From Pyrenochaeta sp. MPI-SDFR-AT-0127 (Eukaryota > Ascomycota > Dothideomycetes > Pleosporales > Cucurbitariaceae), in assembly GCA_020747015.1 (NCBI GenBank), contig JAGTJM010000020.1, forward strand, positions 558,001-622,000: a stretch of DNA of 64,000 nt. The letters are read 5' to 3'. Positions 36,104-48,805 of the stretch are shown one piece after another; the stretch's first letter is position 1, and the number at the start of each line of letters is the position of its first letter. Below the pieces are notes generated by a model. It saw only the letters and a list, made by a program, of their open reading frames with translations. It did not search any database and was not told where the DNA came from. Both the position numbers and the translations under genes were made by a program.

Positions 36104-38318
36104 CTACCGGAATCCCCAAGCTGGAAACACGCCACCCCTCACACTTTCGAGTTTCAAGCACTGATACGGACTACTCTGCGGATCGTAATATAGCCCTTCC
36201 AACTTACCATCACTCCGCCTTAGACACACGTAGTAGAAGCCACTGATTGTAAGTCCACAGCCCGAATCATCGAACGTTGCTTGCTCGCCATCTGTGGCGG
36301 AGGAAAAATTAAATTGAGACGAGATTTCCAGTTCAGCCCGTCCAGTCTGTTGGTTGCGCACGATGCGATAGGGTGTAGTCTGCAATGGTGATGCGTGGGT
36401 AGAGGGAAGGTAGGCATTTTCTGTCGTGGACGAGGGGAAAGGCTCATGCGCAGGGCCATCCGTAAACGATGTTGTAGCTGATGGAGGTGGTTGCACAGGA
36501 TCTGCTGTAGTCCGATTCAAGCTCTTCACAAAACACCGCTCTTTCCACCGCATCAGTATCCATTCTTTGCCTAGCACTTCAGTGAGCCACTTCTTGCTCG
36601 TGAGGGCCCTCACAACTTCCTCGTCGCTCATCTTTTGGAATGGTGGCAGTTTGCGCCAGTATGTTGCATCGTTTGCGGCGTTCGACTTGAACGACTCGGT
36701 CAGAAGCGTGTGTGTATTGAAGTCAAGTATCTCGCCTTCGAGGTACGTCGTTATGGATGATGTGCGTGTGGGTTGGTGGGACGATGGGCTATTGCCAGAC
36801 GCCGAGGTGCTATGGATGGATTGATGGGAGTGTGGGTGGGAGGGTACATTATAAGCTTCCATTGTTGCAGAAAGCGACATCTTCTCCCAGTCTACAGAAT
36901 GTATTGTGACTTTGACGGGCCATCGATCTTGTTGCGACGGCTGTGCGGAAAGCGGTTCAGGTAGTCGTGGGGAGGTCTGGCTTCGAGTCGAAGAGTAGCT
37001 GTTGGATACCCAAGGGCGAGAGGGAGGAGGCAGAGCAGGAAGCGTAGTTGAGCCTGAGCCGTCGACGATGCGGAAGCGATGTATAGTCGTCCCTGCTCCT
37101 GGTGCAGATGTGGTGACAGTTGTTGTTACACTTGTGGCGTGCTGACACCCGGATAGCACTGCACCAGGCGCTAACCAAGATGTCTCGGCCGGCGGAGGTA
37201 TTGTGAAGGTATCTGTGACGAAATCCGCATACTGAATGCAAAAATAGTCTTTGCTCAAGAAGCCTGCATCCAGCGCATAGTTCAAGCTGTCGTCTATAGT
37301 AGCCGAGTGCCGTATGCGCGAAAGGTACTTGACGGTCTGTTCTAGCAGAGGCGAGACCGTTGGCGCTGAGCTTGAAGCACGGTCGAGGAAGCTTCTTCGG
37401 TACGAATCCGCTCTCGAGAGCATGTCCCTTCTCTCTCTGTCGAGTGAGGTCCTGCCTTCAGATAGGCGCTGCATGGCGATCTGACGGGCGGCGCTTTCGG
37501 AGCTGTGCCGTTCTCGCGACTCGCTGCGCTGGGCCGATCTACTGCTGGACTCTCTGTCAGACTGATTCCGCTGCAAATACTCCCTGGTGCGAGCAGAGAA
37601 TCGCGGGTGTCTTCGCACAGACTGTAGGATAGCCGTCGACCTCAGGGAGCTTTCCGCCGTCCCCGACGCTGACGACTGGTTGTTTTGCAGTCTGGTAGAT
37701 ATGGAGCGTATGCGCTCTCGCTCCGAATCCAACTGTGAGCGCCCTAGCACGCGTAGGATCTCGGGATGTGTATTGGGCTGCTCGCGGCGCAGTTCTGCAA
37801 GGATCTGGTCCAGCTCGTCCTCGTCGTCAGCCTCATTTGCTGGCGACCAGTCATACAGATTGTTCTGGCTGGGTACACGGTCACCATAGGCAGCGTTACT
37901 GTCGCTCAGGCGACTGAGGCGGCTCATAACTCGTCGCAGTCTATCGCGCTGGTCGAGTTCGTCTCGCTGCCTCTCCAGCAGGCGTAGGCGCTCTCGCGAT
38001 CTCTCGAGGCGCAGTTGGTCGTGCTCTTGTGAAGCGCGCAGATAGTGCAGGCTGGGGTGAGGCTCGTCGCCCTCGTCGTCGTCCTCGGCCTGGGTGCCCA
38101 GTGTCGCAGCCAGATTGAGTACGTCCTCGTTCACAGGGCTTTCGAGCTCACGGAGGGCAGAGATGAAGGACGGTGGTTGTTCCGAGTCCTGCTCATGCGG
38201 CTACGTCAGTTTCACTCTGCGCAACGACTCTGGGCACGCAACCGCGGCCCACCGACACAGCAGCGGTTGAGCCCGGGCGACGGGGGCCTCTACTCACAGG
38301 CGAGTTGGCAGGCGGCAT
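36104..38318 (-). CDS. GID4/Vid24-like substrate receptor
   Basis: Exon 1 (38318-38298) encodes MPPANSP and exon 2 (about 38191-36104) the rest, giving about 702 residues; the exon 2 acceptor is uncertain by one codon. The first 300 residues are highly charged (long Arg/Glu/Asp runs, possible coiled coil at 55-90). The Vid24 beta-barrel begins at about 340 with SWLAPGAVLSGCQH. It continues with DRWPVKVTIHSVDWEKMSL, TYLEGEILDFNTHTLLTESF and KEWILMRWKERCFVKS, and ends in LTISGFYYVCLRRSDGKLEGLYYD. Low-complexity insertions separate several barrel strands. Gid4 proteins recognise N-degrons for the GID/CTLH ubiquitin ligase. The barrel is clear; degron specificity is unknown. Confidence 0.87.
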
Positions 38319-39777
38319 CCTGTAGCGCGTGCGATGGGGACTACTACTGCTCTAACTATAGCAAGGCTGGTGCAGAGGACATGGCGGCAGGCGCGATGCA
38401 GATGTGGAGGATGAGCAACACCCGTCGCATGCACAAAGGCGAGGCGTGATGTTTCGCGATCAAAGGCGGCTGTCGGCGAAACAACAGCTAAAACACAAAA
38501 GACTGACCGGTTCTTCAGCCTGAAGCTCGCCATGCCCGTTGCCCGCCTTCCCGCCGCCGCAACCTCCGCTCCGCCATCCATGGGCCTCTGCCCGCCATTC
38601 GACCCATTGTGGCGTGCGGCACAGCACTGTGCAAAACGGTCAATAGCCCCATCCCTTCTCCAGGATATCGATGCCCAGCCAGGTCCCGGTGCCATGGGAC
38701 TAAATGATCCTCACAAGCGCTCGAGTCAGAGCACGCACACACCAGAGCGGCCCATCTGCCTCATTAATATTGATTGCTACATCTCACTTGCGTCACTGCT
38801 TCCACGGAAATGCTACTGCTTGTGATGGATTGATATATTGATTGAATGTTCGTTTTTTATTAGGGTTTAGACTGCTAAATGAGAAGCTTGCTTCTGACCA
38901 GCATCGTTTCCACTGCGCCGGATCAACCAGGCGAGTGATTCTTGGAGATACAATCTCGAAGTGTAGGAGATGGGCCCTACAGTCTTTGCGCATCCAGGGT
39001 GCCAGGTCAATAGAGGAAAGCGAAGGCCAAAAGGTCCACAGGAGTGTTTGCTCCGCAAGCAGAGGACCACATCCTGGGAGACAGAGACGCAGGCGTACTC
39101 ATGTCTCGACCTCAAGCAGTGCTTCCTCCATTGACTTGTTCCCCTGTCAGCGCAAAGATAGCTATTACAGCGGCATCGCAGATGCGTGTATAACTTTTGT
39201 CGCCGCCTCTCAGCATGTCCGGCTGGCACTCAATACCAGTCTGAGTAGACGATGGACGTGTTCGCGTCAAATCATGAGATGGCATGCCATGCTCAGCGAA
39301 GAGATGCGCATGCGTCCAAGTACGACATTAAACAAAAAACCAACCGAGTGTACCTGCCTCGTAGCCGTGAGGCTGTATCCTGTGTCTTCCATGAAATGCC
39401 CGACATGCATGCCTCCCAGAGATGCTGTACCCATAAGAAAGGGCCTGGTCCGGCCGTTGTGATGCGGAGGCAACAAAGGAAAAACGCTCGCTAAAAAAAC
39501 AAATGACAAAGAGTAAACCAGGTATCAAAGGAAAATATACGAGAAGAGAGGAGAAAACGCTCAGAAGCAGTCGCTAAAATGGATGAACGCCGTCCCATGC
39601 TTGGTGTATGATGTAAGGTGTACATCATGTCGTGCACATCGCATTCGTCTCGTGTCGGGCGTCGCAAGGTTGTGCGCAATCAACCTGCGCGGTAAAGGTA
39701 AGAACAAGGGGACTGGCCAGGTCCACGCTTCCCGGCATTGACAGAGGGGACAGGTACCACAGACTATTCTCATTCTC
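38319..39777. promoter_or_regulatory. Upstream region of the GID4-like gene
   Basis: This 1.46-kb gap holds the GID4-like promoter and the 3' flank of the next gene. I see no gene or RNA in it. Confidence 0.45.
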
Positions 39778-40848
39778 TTAAGTGAATGCGGCGTACTGTG
39801 GTGCGAATCCTGTGTCCCAACCGAAGCCGCCGTATCCTGCGTGCACAGCGCTTGACCCGCACTGCTGGGCTAGCACGCTCGGCAGAGGAAGGGCAGGGAT
39901 CGGTGCAGATGCCGGGGGCGGGCTGTAGTACGAACTCGACGTGTATGGACTCGTGGAGTTGTATGGCTGGCTGAAGGAAGGTGTTGGTGACGGTAGCTGA
40001 ATGGCTTCAAAGCCCATGGTGCCCATTGTGCTCCAGAAAGATGGCTGGGTTTCACCGCAGGTTGCAATGGTCGGGCTGGGTGTCGATGGAACCACTCTCC
40101 ACGAATCAACTGGTGCAGAGTGCGACTGTGGGATGTGCTGTGTTGGCACCCACCAGTTCGCTGATCCGGGTGAGCTCGGGAGGAGGGGTGCTGGTCGAAC
40201 AACATCGACAATCCTGGGTGGGGGTGGCAGGAGCGGCAGGAATAGTCCCATGATGGCGCTCTTGACGTCCTCACCTCGTCCCTCGAGTAGCTCTCCGGCA
40301 CCTTCCTCCTCGAGTCCTTCTAGTGCGCGTACACCGGTCCGGAAGACGTAGCGGTTCACAGCTTGGACAAATCCATCTTGAAGCTTCTTGAGCTGCTGCT
40401 CCTTCTCGGCCCATTCCCAGGTGCTGGCGGACACATCGACCGAGTAAATGTCCTTGTGGTACTCGATGAGGGCCTCAATAGTCTCGGGTGTAAGCTTGAA
40501 TGCAACCTCATGTTGTGAAACCATGTCGACGTGTACGACGTAGGCCTCGATGTGAATGAGCTGGTAGTTGAACAGGGCCTCGACCAGAGGGTTGGAATCC
40601 TTGCGCAGTTCCGAATCTGGGGCCTTTGGGACCATGATGGAGCACAGGGACCACATAGCGTTGGAGCCGGAGAGCGTTTCTGTGAGGCACCGCATGTGCT
40701 GTTGTACACTGTTCAACGGACGCTTGACTCGGTTTACCCGCTTCAGCGTCTGTGTTAACCATGGCTCGACCTTTGAATTTAAGACAACGTTGACAGTTGA
40801 TCGTGGCGCAAAGGCCGCAGCCGAGGCGGGTAGTAACGAGATCGGCAT
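39778..40848 (-). CDS. Unrecognised protein with proline-rich C-terminus
   Basis: This is an uninterrupted frame of 356 residues from ATG at 40848 to TAA. I do not recognise it. The N-terminal half (about 1-215) looks folded and mostly helical, with segments such as SKVEPWLTQTLKRVNRVKRP, NPLVEALFNYQLIHIEAYVV and WAEKEQQLKKLQDGFVQAVN. The C-terminal half is rich in Pro, Ser, Tyr and Gly and probably disordered (YTSSSYYSPPPASAPIPALP), ending APQYAAFT. It has no signal peptide or membrane segment. Coding status rests on length, ATG start and composition; a lineage-specific gene is likely. Confidence 0.6.
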   Translation of the reverse strand: MPISLLPASAAAFAPRSTVNVVLNSKVEPWLTQTLKRVNRVKRPLNSVQQHMRCLTETLSGSNAMWSLCSIMVPKAPDSELRKDSNPLVEALFNYQLIHIEAYVVHVDMVSQHEVAFKLTPETIEALIEYHKDIYSVDVSASTWEWAEKEQQLKKLQDGFVQAVNRYVFRTGVRALEGLEEEGAGELLEGRGEDVKSAIMGLFLPLLPPPPRIVDVVRPAPLLPSSPGSANWWVPTQHIPQSHSAPVDSWRVVPSTPSPTIATCGETQPSFWSTMGTMGFEAIQLPSPTPSFSQPYNSTSPYTSSSYYSPPPASAPIPALPLPSVLAQQCGSSAVHAGYGGFGWDTGFAPQYAAFT

Positions 40849-43800
40849 GGTGAGTGGTCGGTGCGTGTGCGAGACGAGTGCGATATTATATGGGACGGTA
40901 TCAACGACGAAGGAAATGGAAGAAAAAGAGGAGGTAAAGAAAGTGTCTCGGATTGTGTAATTTTTTTCGGATGGTCGCCTGGGGGGGTGAGGAAGAGACA
41001 AGAAAGGGACGGGCGAATGAGGGGAGAGAGAAGGCGAGGTGGGAGGTGGAGGGTAGGGAAGGCTAGTGGTGGAGGGTGGGATCTCTTATGAGCTTACGAG
41101 CGGCGATCATGGCCGCTCGGCGTGGCCACACAACTCGGCAAGGATTTCATGCACACTGCCCCGTTTCGCTGCACTGCGCAGTTAGCTTGTTTAAACCTGC
41201 ATATGGCGAGAGCATGCAGCTGCAGGCCTAGTCGGATCTAAGCTGACTGACGGCCACGGCGACCGCGTTGCGCACGCGTGGATAGGCGGAAGCGTGCGCA
41301 AGAGAAGATTGCGATGCCCTCATGGCTGCCAAAGTTTGTGCGATCGCAAATCCGGCCATGCACCCACGGAGATGAGAACTGAAGAGGCGCCTGATCAGCC
41401 TCTCGAGTGGAAATGGCACGAGCAGTCGGCCAAAATGACTGTGTCTTCACCAGAGACCATGGCAGCTGAGCACAGCGCCCGCCGTCGACCATGCATAATG
41501 CGGCCGCAGAAACCTGATCGGGAGGCCGCAGCCAGCCCGCCAGAACAACCCAGGCAGGCGTTGGATACACGCCGTAGGCGAGTCTCCCGGAACACGGCTG
41601 CTGCAACTGCGCTTACTGTTGGTCCTCGAGTACCTGGTGTTGCGACATCGCACGGATTCCAGAAGCCTTCCGTGGCCGTCCAAATGGAGAGCGCACCGCA
41701 GCGGCTTTGGTGCCTAATTGGGAACCTGGCAGGCAGAGCGAGGGCGACGAATACACACTCGTCAAGGGATGGTGTCTCTGGAGTTCGCAAAGGTGGGTGC
41801 AGTTGGTGTCGTCTTGGAGCATCGACAGGACGACGTTGCTTGAGGCTAAAAATGGGCTCGAAACAGTCAGCCCAATCAGCTGGGACAGCCAGGATGTGAG
41901 CAGGGATAGAGCCCGAGCCCAAAAGCCTCAAAGCGGCCGCCCTCACATGATCGCGGGCTTCCAGACACGATCCGGACAAAGCTTGACCATCGTACTATGG
42001 TAGACTCCCAACGTCGAGTAGCTTGGGCGCGTGCTGAAGCAAGAGATGCGATGCGCGACAACACCTGCTCGTGCAATCCCCCAGCGTCCTCCCTGGCAAT
42101 GACGACGACGACGATGGCGACGACCATGTCCCTCATGCGACAGCCTAGGGTTTGCGCCACTTCGCTCAGAGCCGACGCACATGATGGCAGATTCTTGCGG
42201 CTGTGCAGGGCACAGAGGGCAGATCGTTACGGAGCTGCCGACTCCCAGCACTCTCCGGCCTAAGAACCCAGCCGTGCTCTCCAGGCATTATTTTTCGCGC
42301 CGGCCGATGCTACCGTTCGTCTAAGAGAAACGGTCGTCCCCTTTTGCAGAAGGTCAGGCTCTATCCGAACGTTTGTTTCAACACGGATCGCTCGCCATGG
42401 CGTCGGCCGTGCGATTGGAGGCGAGGATCCTCAACTGAAGCAATGCGAGGGGATTACGCAAGTGCCAGTGACCCCAGTATTGTCCAGTCGTCGTCCCATC
42501 TGCGCGGGTTTATCGATATGCATCTCGCAGTGCCATGTTTCAAAATCTGCAGAGGGAGACCCCGAGCCTGCACGCTGGATCCTGACTGCGCCTCGTAGCA
42601 AACGAATTCGCGGGGCAAGACGCAGATACCATCCGGACGGCTGTGGCGGTTGGTCCCCACGTCAAAATGATGCCTTTTGCTCGCGAGAGACTCGTCGCAA
42701 CAAGGAGCATCTTGCATATCAAGCATCAAGTTGGATAGGATGCTCCTGCCTCCTTTGCGGCTTCCTCAGCTCGACAGGGGTCGTGGAGTCAGGCGCCCCG
42801 CTAATAAAGCCGACCTCAAGCGAGTCTCTACTTCCTCCATATCCAACCTCAGTTGCAGGCTTCAACCTCACCTTGACATTCGTGACGTCGCCCTCTGGAT
42901 CACTTGACTTCGTCACCGTCCATGACTGAACTGTACGTGCATGCAGAGTCCCTCTTGTCGTTTCAGACTTCGCTGGCAGAGAAGTGGCCGCATGGACGAC
43001 GCATGCATGCATCACAACGTGGAGCCCGATGACTCACCCATCGTTGGAAAAATCCAAGGGAAAAGACAGACCGTCTATTTTCGAATCCACTCATGCAAGT
43101 TGCAGTTTCATGTATTGACAATCTTTGATGGTTTCTATGAGAAAATTTTCAACGCTTGAAATCTGAGATCAGTATCCGCTCTCGATGCACCTTCATCTCA
43201 AACCCATCCAATGTTACCACGTCTCGCTTGTCCGCCTCTCGCATTGGATGGCACCGCAAAGCCGTCACAAGGTATGATGGCTGCCAAGCTCACCGGCGAG
43301 ATTACCAGATCTGGGTTTCACACCAGCTCGTGGAGTACAGGGGCTATTCTACAAACGTTACACAAAGTGGGTGCCCGTTCAATCGCAAAAGTCGCGCAAC
43401 GCCTGTGGCACTGGCGCCAATGCTCGAGCATATCTTCGGCACATTTGTCATGTCAACATGTTCGTACCTACACGACGAGTAGATAGCGCCCACCCATGTG
43501 TCCTCTTTCTGCACGTACTTTATTAAAGGCCCAGAGTTCCAAAAGTTCTCAAGGTATTCCTGGCTTGCCACATATGGCAAACTCAGGCGATGATCAAGCA
43601 GTGGTTGCTGTGAAGCGATGCAGATGCATAACAAACAGAAACGGGAAATCGTTGAGAGACTGCGGGCCAGGGTCTGGAATGGTGTGGTGGGTTCGTAAGT
43701 AAGTCTCCGCGAAATTGGGGGCTGCCATTCATCCAGCCATTCCCTATAGGGTTGTGGCGTGGGGCATTCATCTACGGTGCCGCCCCAAAGATCCCTGGAA

Positions 43801-44801
43801 ATGGATATGGTACTCGAGGGGCTCGGAGGACCGTTCTACTGGGATCACCACACCACTATGCAGTCTTGGAGAGGTCAACATATTCAGACTGTTACCACTA
43901 TGATCGGGGATCTCGGGAATCTGCACTAGTGATTCCTACCTGGATACACCTGCAAGAAGTGATGAAGGGGTATCCTCGAACTTTGCTCCAAAGGAGAGGA
44001 CAGCCTTTTCTTGAACAAGCAGTCATTGTTCCATGCCAATCCATGTACTTGGAGTGAGTATTACCATTCTGGGCGATATACAGGTTCTCTATTCAACACT
44101 AAAGTCTGTCGGCGCTTCGCCATACTGCTCGCTGTTTTACCTTTACACTTCCCATGGAGCCCAAGCCCTGTGCCCTATACCATGGGGTCTAGACTGTCTC
44201 ACACAGCCGCTGACGTATCCACCCAAGCTCCGTGTTTACGTCGTCGGATGAGATGAGCCGTGGCTGGCGCGGGACATGGCGGAAGTTCATGATACAAGGC
44301 AAGCGGAGACGAAGCGTTGCAGTGCTTTTTATCGCACAGACATCAAAAACGAACGATAAAATACATGATCGCCGTCGTCGTATGCAAGGTGAAGCGAAGA
44401 CGCAAACAGCCTCTTGCCGCCTTACCAGGTAGAAATCTCCACTATCCTCATGGTCTGAACTTACTCGGTCGTGCACCGTTTCGAGCTGTAGCCCAAGGCC
44501 GCGCAGTCAAGACTCTTGATCCTGTTGTTTTGGCCGAGAGTATCTCCTTCGAAGTACCTAATGTTGCAAACTTGGGTGACAGTGTCTGTGCATTGTTCAT
44601 CTCCCGATACCATCAGCACATCTCTATCATCTCCACCTCCTCCATCTCATCTCCGACAAGCAAAAGCATCGTTTGTAGAGTGTGCATAATAACCTCCAGT
44701 AGATTAATATGTCATCGAATGAAAGTGATTGGCACAGCTTCCTCCTTGTGTCAGCTAAGTGAAGCTCAATGGTGCTTCACTTTGGCATGGAAGACTGCAC
44801 G
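40849..44801. other. Gene-poor region
   Basis: In nearly 4 kb I found no frame with a recognisable family, no in-phase exon chain and no transposon hallmark such as integrase or transposase motifs. The first half is G/C-rich and the second nearer average; it lacks the extreme A/T bias of repeat-induced point mutation. Longest frames (for example 41395-41979 on the minus strand) look like chance reading. Confidence 0.4.
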
Positions 44802-45910
44802 CTAGTTGTAATGAATGCTCCAGTTGGCTCCTTTTGTCATCAGCTCGTTTGCTAACTCCTGAATGGCCATCTCTTCCAGTCCAAGCAGATCCCATGTCCG
44901 CTTCCTGTGTCTATACCCATCCGTCTCGCTCATCAACACTACGTCTATCCCCACATTCATCTTGCACCTCCCCAGAAACCTCAAAATAACTTCATACAGC
45001 TCCATTCTCCTCCCGCCCAAGAGATAGCCCGCATCCAGATACCTTGCGTTTCCAATGAGTATCCTCAGACTCCGCAAGTCTAGCATCGATGCGAAAGCAG
45101 CACAAACATTTGGCCACGCCTCTAGTTGTAGCTGGCTCTGTGTTTCAACAGAATCTTTGACATCGTCTTTTCGATAGAACATGGCATAGACATCCATGTA
45201 GCGGATCGCATTCCACCGTTTAGGGGGGATGCTACACCGGAAGATGGCAACAGTGCGAAGGTCAAAGAAAGTAAAGACATTAGTTTTGTAAAGCAGAGGG
45301 CAAGCTTCTGCATATCTGGCTGATGTTAGTCTATTGACATGGTGCATTGGAGTGGCAATTATGCATACATCTGTTTACATGACACTAACAAGTCGCAAAG
45401 ATTATAGTCTGCTAGCTTCTTCGTCGTCGGTAGGCTTCCATACGTATACATCCACGACGATGCCCGGAGGCCAGGCCTTTCTGCCTCCCATTCACGCCAG
45501 TACTCTGTGTCGCAAAGTGTATGTCTATTGAGAGTGCACTTATCAGTATGACATCTGCGTTGGATTGTCCAATATATATTTCAGACGCACTCAAGGAGGC
45601 TTGAGAGAGCATGCATACCCAAGGCGTCGGTATTTGGAGATTATGTGAACTCTCTGGTTACCGAGCGCATGCGACCAGATGTAGAGCCTTATCTCTAGAG
45701 GCAAGCGAGAGAGGAGTATACTTGTCTTTTGAGAATATTGCGACTCTGAGTGGCGATGAAGCAACGGATTAATTATTAGCGGTGGTGGGGTAGCATCTAT
45801 TCGATGGATAAGCTATAGTGATTTCGGTATATGTTGATGCTCTGCCTACCTTGGAAATCGTGGCGCTGGCGAGCTAGGGAATACTCTTTTATAGACGTAG
45901 TGGAGAACAT
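44802..45910 (-). CDS. DUF7730-type (F-box-like) protein
   Basis: Four short exons (45910-45850, 45796-45619, 45554-45369, 45315-44802) join in phase to 312 residues; introns are 53, 64 and 53 nt with canonical GT-AG ends. The diagnostic features are the opening LSRLPLEIRLYIWSHALGNQ, the middle LCDLLVSCKQIYAEACPLLY and TNVFTFFDL, then IPPKRWNAIRYMDV. This is the pattern of the large DUF7730 family common in Pleosporales and Sordariomycetes. The N-terminus is F-box-like but no function is established. The start (MFSTTSIKEYS) is the only upstream ATG that joins in frame; exon 1 is the least certain part. Confidence 0.72.
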
Positions 45911-47114
45911 GAGTGCTAACGGGTAGACGTGGTTAGCGCATGGCGGAGGTCGATACAGATGTTTGCAATGCGAATGTGGTATGAATTAGTTCTTGAAAGC
46001 ACGTCAAGATAGTCCTTAAGGTCGGCGAATTATGGTGTATTCAATCTTTCTTGCAGCTCGGAATGGGGCATGGGAGATATGCTGCCTGATCTAGTCGCCA
46101 ACAACGAGCTGAAAAATTCCTCAACATCGTAAGCACTTGCATTCTGGTGAAGCCACATGAAACGCGAAAACGTACAAGCCACAGCAGTTTCACGAATAAG
46201 AAGTGGCTGATATACCTGATTTGCGCTTGGCATGGAAACTTGTGATCCATTTGTTCGCCCACCCTGCAGACTCACAGTGTGCACAGCAGCCTAATGCGTT
46301 CCGATCATCACCTGAAACAATTTGCCATGCCGGTATATACTCGCCAAAGAGGTATGCCTTTTGACCACAGAAAAATATTAGAAACGTTCGACACACTGTG
46401 CGAGAGCACGTGAGTCAGTCGGAGTATCGGAGTCCGCCGTACCTGAATCAGCTAGCTGCGAGCCGCGATTTTATCGGCAGTTGCACAGTGATGTCAAAAT
46501 AACAACTGCCGGCGATACCAAGGTCCAGGACAGACCTCGCTATGGCCTTGCGCAAGGTTCAGCGGTTATGTGTACGAAGGCCGGCAGTTCAGAATAGTAC
46601 ACGAGAAGGAAGGCCATTATGTATGTGTTGGAGAGACGTGGATGAGAGTGTGAGTATGTGAGGGTTCCAGTATCGTGGTCGTATACTCCTTGGTATAGGC
46701 CAATAACAGCTAGGATTGCATATCGACTGCATCGTGGTAGCCGAAAACTGAGGCGAATCATTCGAGGTGAACAGTCGGCTTCTTGAGGATTTCTTTGACC
46801 AAAATCTACCCCGCGCTTGCCCCCGGCGGAGGAGCGCAAGCCACCGACCCACCTCCAACGTCTCATGCTCACAAGTACAACTGCCGACACACATAATCTT
46901 GCCCCAACGTAACACGATAGAAGAAATGCCGACGCCGATGCCAAATCGCGGCTCTATAGACGCGGAATTGTTACGTCTCAGACAGCCCAGGCCTATGGCG
47001 TTCTACATTTATATGTGTATAACGCCCCGTCAGCACCAGATATGAAGAGCAGTGCTTAATCAGTTACCAATACCTGGACGCCGGATTGATATCGATTAAT
47101 TTGAGTCAGGCACG
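45911..47114. other. Divergent upstream region of DUF7730-type and P450 genes
   Basis: An open frame at 46030-46284 on the minus strand (NQVYQPLLIRETAVACTFSR) reads somewhat like protein but has no proper ATG or family match. It may be the remnant of a degraded gene. Otherwise I see nothing. Confidence 0.35.
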
Positions 47115-48805
47115 ATGCTTGGTAATGACATTCTTCCGCTGCTTGTGCAGTACTGGCCGCTTGTACTTGTTTCCGTCACTGCTGCTTATCTGCTGAACAA
47201 CAAGTTCTGGAAGGGACTGAACAAGTACCCTGGGCATTGGTTAGCCGGATATACCAATTGGTGGAGATTCTGGGATGTGTCAAAAAGAAACCACCACTGG
47301 ACCACGATCGCGCTGCATAGAGAGCATGGAGACGTTGTCCGGTTGGGACCTAATGTCCTCTCTTTTGCGGATCCAAAGGCTATCAAGGCTATCTATGGGT
47401 TGAACAAGGGCGTGTACAAGGTACGGTTATCCTCGATGAGTCTCCAATATGGGTAGTAAGGTAACTAACCTGCAACAGTCCGACTTCTACCCAGTACAAG
47501 GCGCTGTATCGAAAGGTCAACGTCTGCTCTCCCTTTTCTCCACCACCGATGAAGACTTCCACGCAAAATACCGCCGATGCGTTAATAACGCGTTCGCGAT
47601 GAGCTCACTCGTCAACTACGAACCTCTGGTCAGCTCCACGCTCACTTACTGGCTTGACAAGACGCAGGAGAGGTTTGCAAACACGGGCAAAAGCTGCAAC
47701 TTCAGTCAATGGTTACAGTTCTTTGCTTTTGATGTCATTGGAGACTTGACCTGGAGTAAGCGCTTGGGGTTTGTAGAAGGGAATGAAGATATCGACAACA
47801 TCATTGGATTCTTGGGCAAGTTTTTCGACTACGTCGCACCTGTAAGTCTCCAATCTTCGAGACAGCTAAAGATTAAGTCTAACACGTGACATTCAGGTCG
47901 GCCAAATTCCCATCCTCGATCGTCTTCTTTGGAAGAACCCAATTACTCTCTTTGCTCAGCGAATAGGTCTTGATAAACGAGTTCATCCCGTGACTCTATT
48001 CGCACTCAATCGCTCCAACGAGCGTGCCGGTCAAGTCGAGAAGATTAAGCGGTACGGCCTTTCAGATGACGAAAGAGCTAATCCTCGCGGAATCGATCTC
48101 CTTTCCAAGTTCGCTCAAGCGAGCCATGACCACCCATTCATGGATGATAACCGCATCCTCTCAACATGTACATCAATGGTATTCGCCGGCTCAGAAACAA
48201 CAGCCATCTCCCTTTCAGCGGTGTTTTACTTCCTAGTCAAGCATCCGCATGTTTACGCAAAATTGATGCAAGAGCTCGACAACGCTGTTGCAGACGGCAT
48301 CATCGAATCACGCCCAGACAAGACTGTCTCATGGCCAGAAGCACAAAAGCTACCATATCTCGATGCCGTTGTTCAGGAGTCATTCCGCCTCCATCCCGCA
48401 CCAGGCCTCATCCTCGAGCGCGTCGTCCCACCACAAGGCATGCAGATCCTCGGCGACTTCATCCCAGGCGGCACAATCGTTGGCTGCAACGCCTGGACCG
48501 TGCACCGACGACCCGAAGTTTTTGGCTTCGATGTCGACACATTCCGCCCTGAACGCTGGATCGAGGCAAGTCCCGAGAAGCTGAAGGAGATGAAAGGCAC
48601 GATGCTGCAGTTTGGCGCCGGCGCCAGGACCTGCATTGGCAAGAATATTAGCTTACTGGAGATTTACAAGCTTGTACCGAGTTTCTTAAGACGGTTCGAG
48701 ATTGAACTTGAGTATCCTGGTGCGGAATGGAAAACGCACAATGCGTGGTTCGTGGGGCAGAAGGAGTTTAACACACGATTTAGGCCGAGGGCAAACTCTC
48801 CCTAG
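47115..48805 (+). CDS. Cytochrome P450 of the pisatin-demethylase-like group
   Basis: Exons 47115-47420, 47479-47841 and 47897-48805 (introns 58 and 55 nt) give 525 residues. The protein has an N-terminal membrane anchor (LLVQYWPLVLVSVTAAYLL), the I-helix oxygen-binding segment FAGSETTAIS, the ExxR motif in ESFRLHP, the PERW segment, and the haem ligand loop FGAGARTCIGKN with Cys at about 469. It is an ER-anchored monooxygenase. The overall pattern resembles fungal CYP57-like pisatin demethylases and related xenobiotic or secondary-metabolite enzymes. The substrate cannot be inferred. No tailoring or backbone genes lie nearby, so it is not clearly part of a metabolite cluster. Confidence 0.9.

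Noticed and set aside
41395..41979. A 194-codon open frame on the minus strand in the gene-poor region
   Set aside because: The G/C-rich sequence keeps several frames open at once; the product has no recognisable segment and no conserved neighbour frame.
45885..45895. A TATA-box-like CTATAAAAG on the minus strand before the DUF7730-type gene
   Set aside because: The best gene model places it inside coding exon 1 (TSIKE), so it is not taken as a promoter element.
46030..46284. An 84-codon protein-like frame upstream of the P450 gene
   Set aside because: It lacks an ATG and upstream exons in phase; at best it is a remnant, so it is not listed as a gene.
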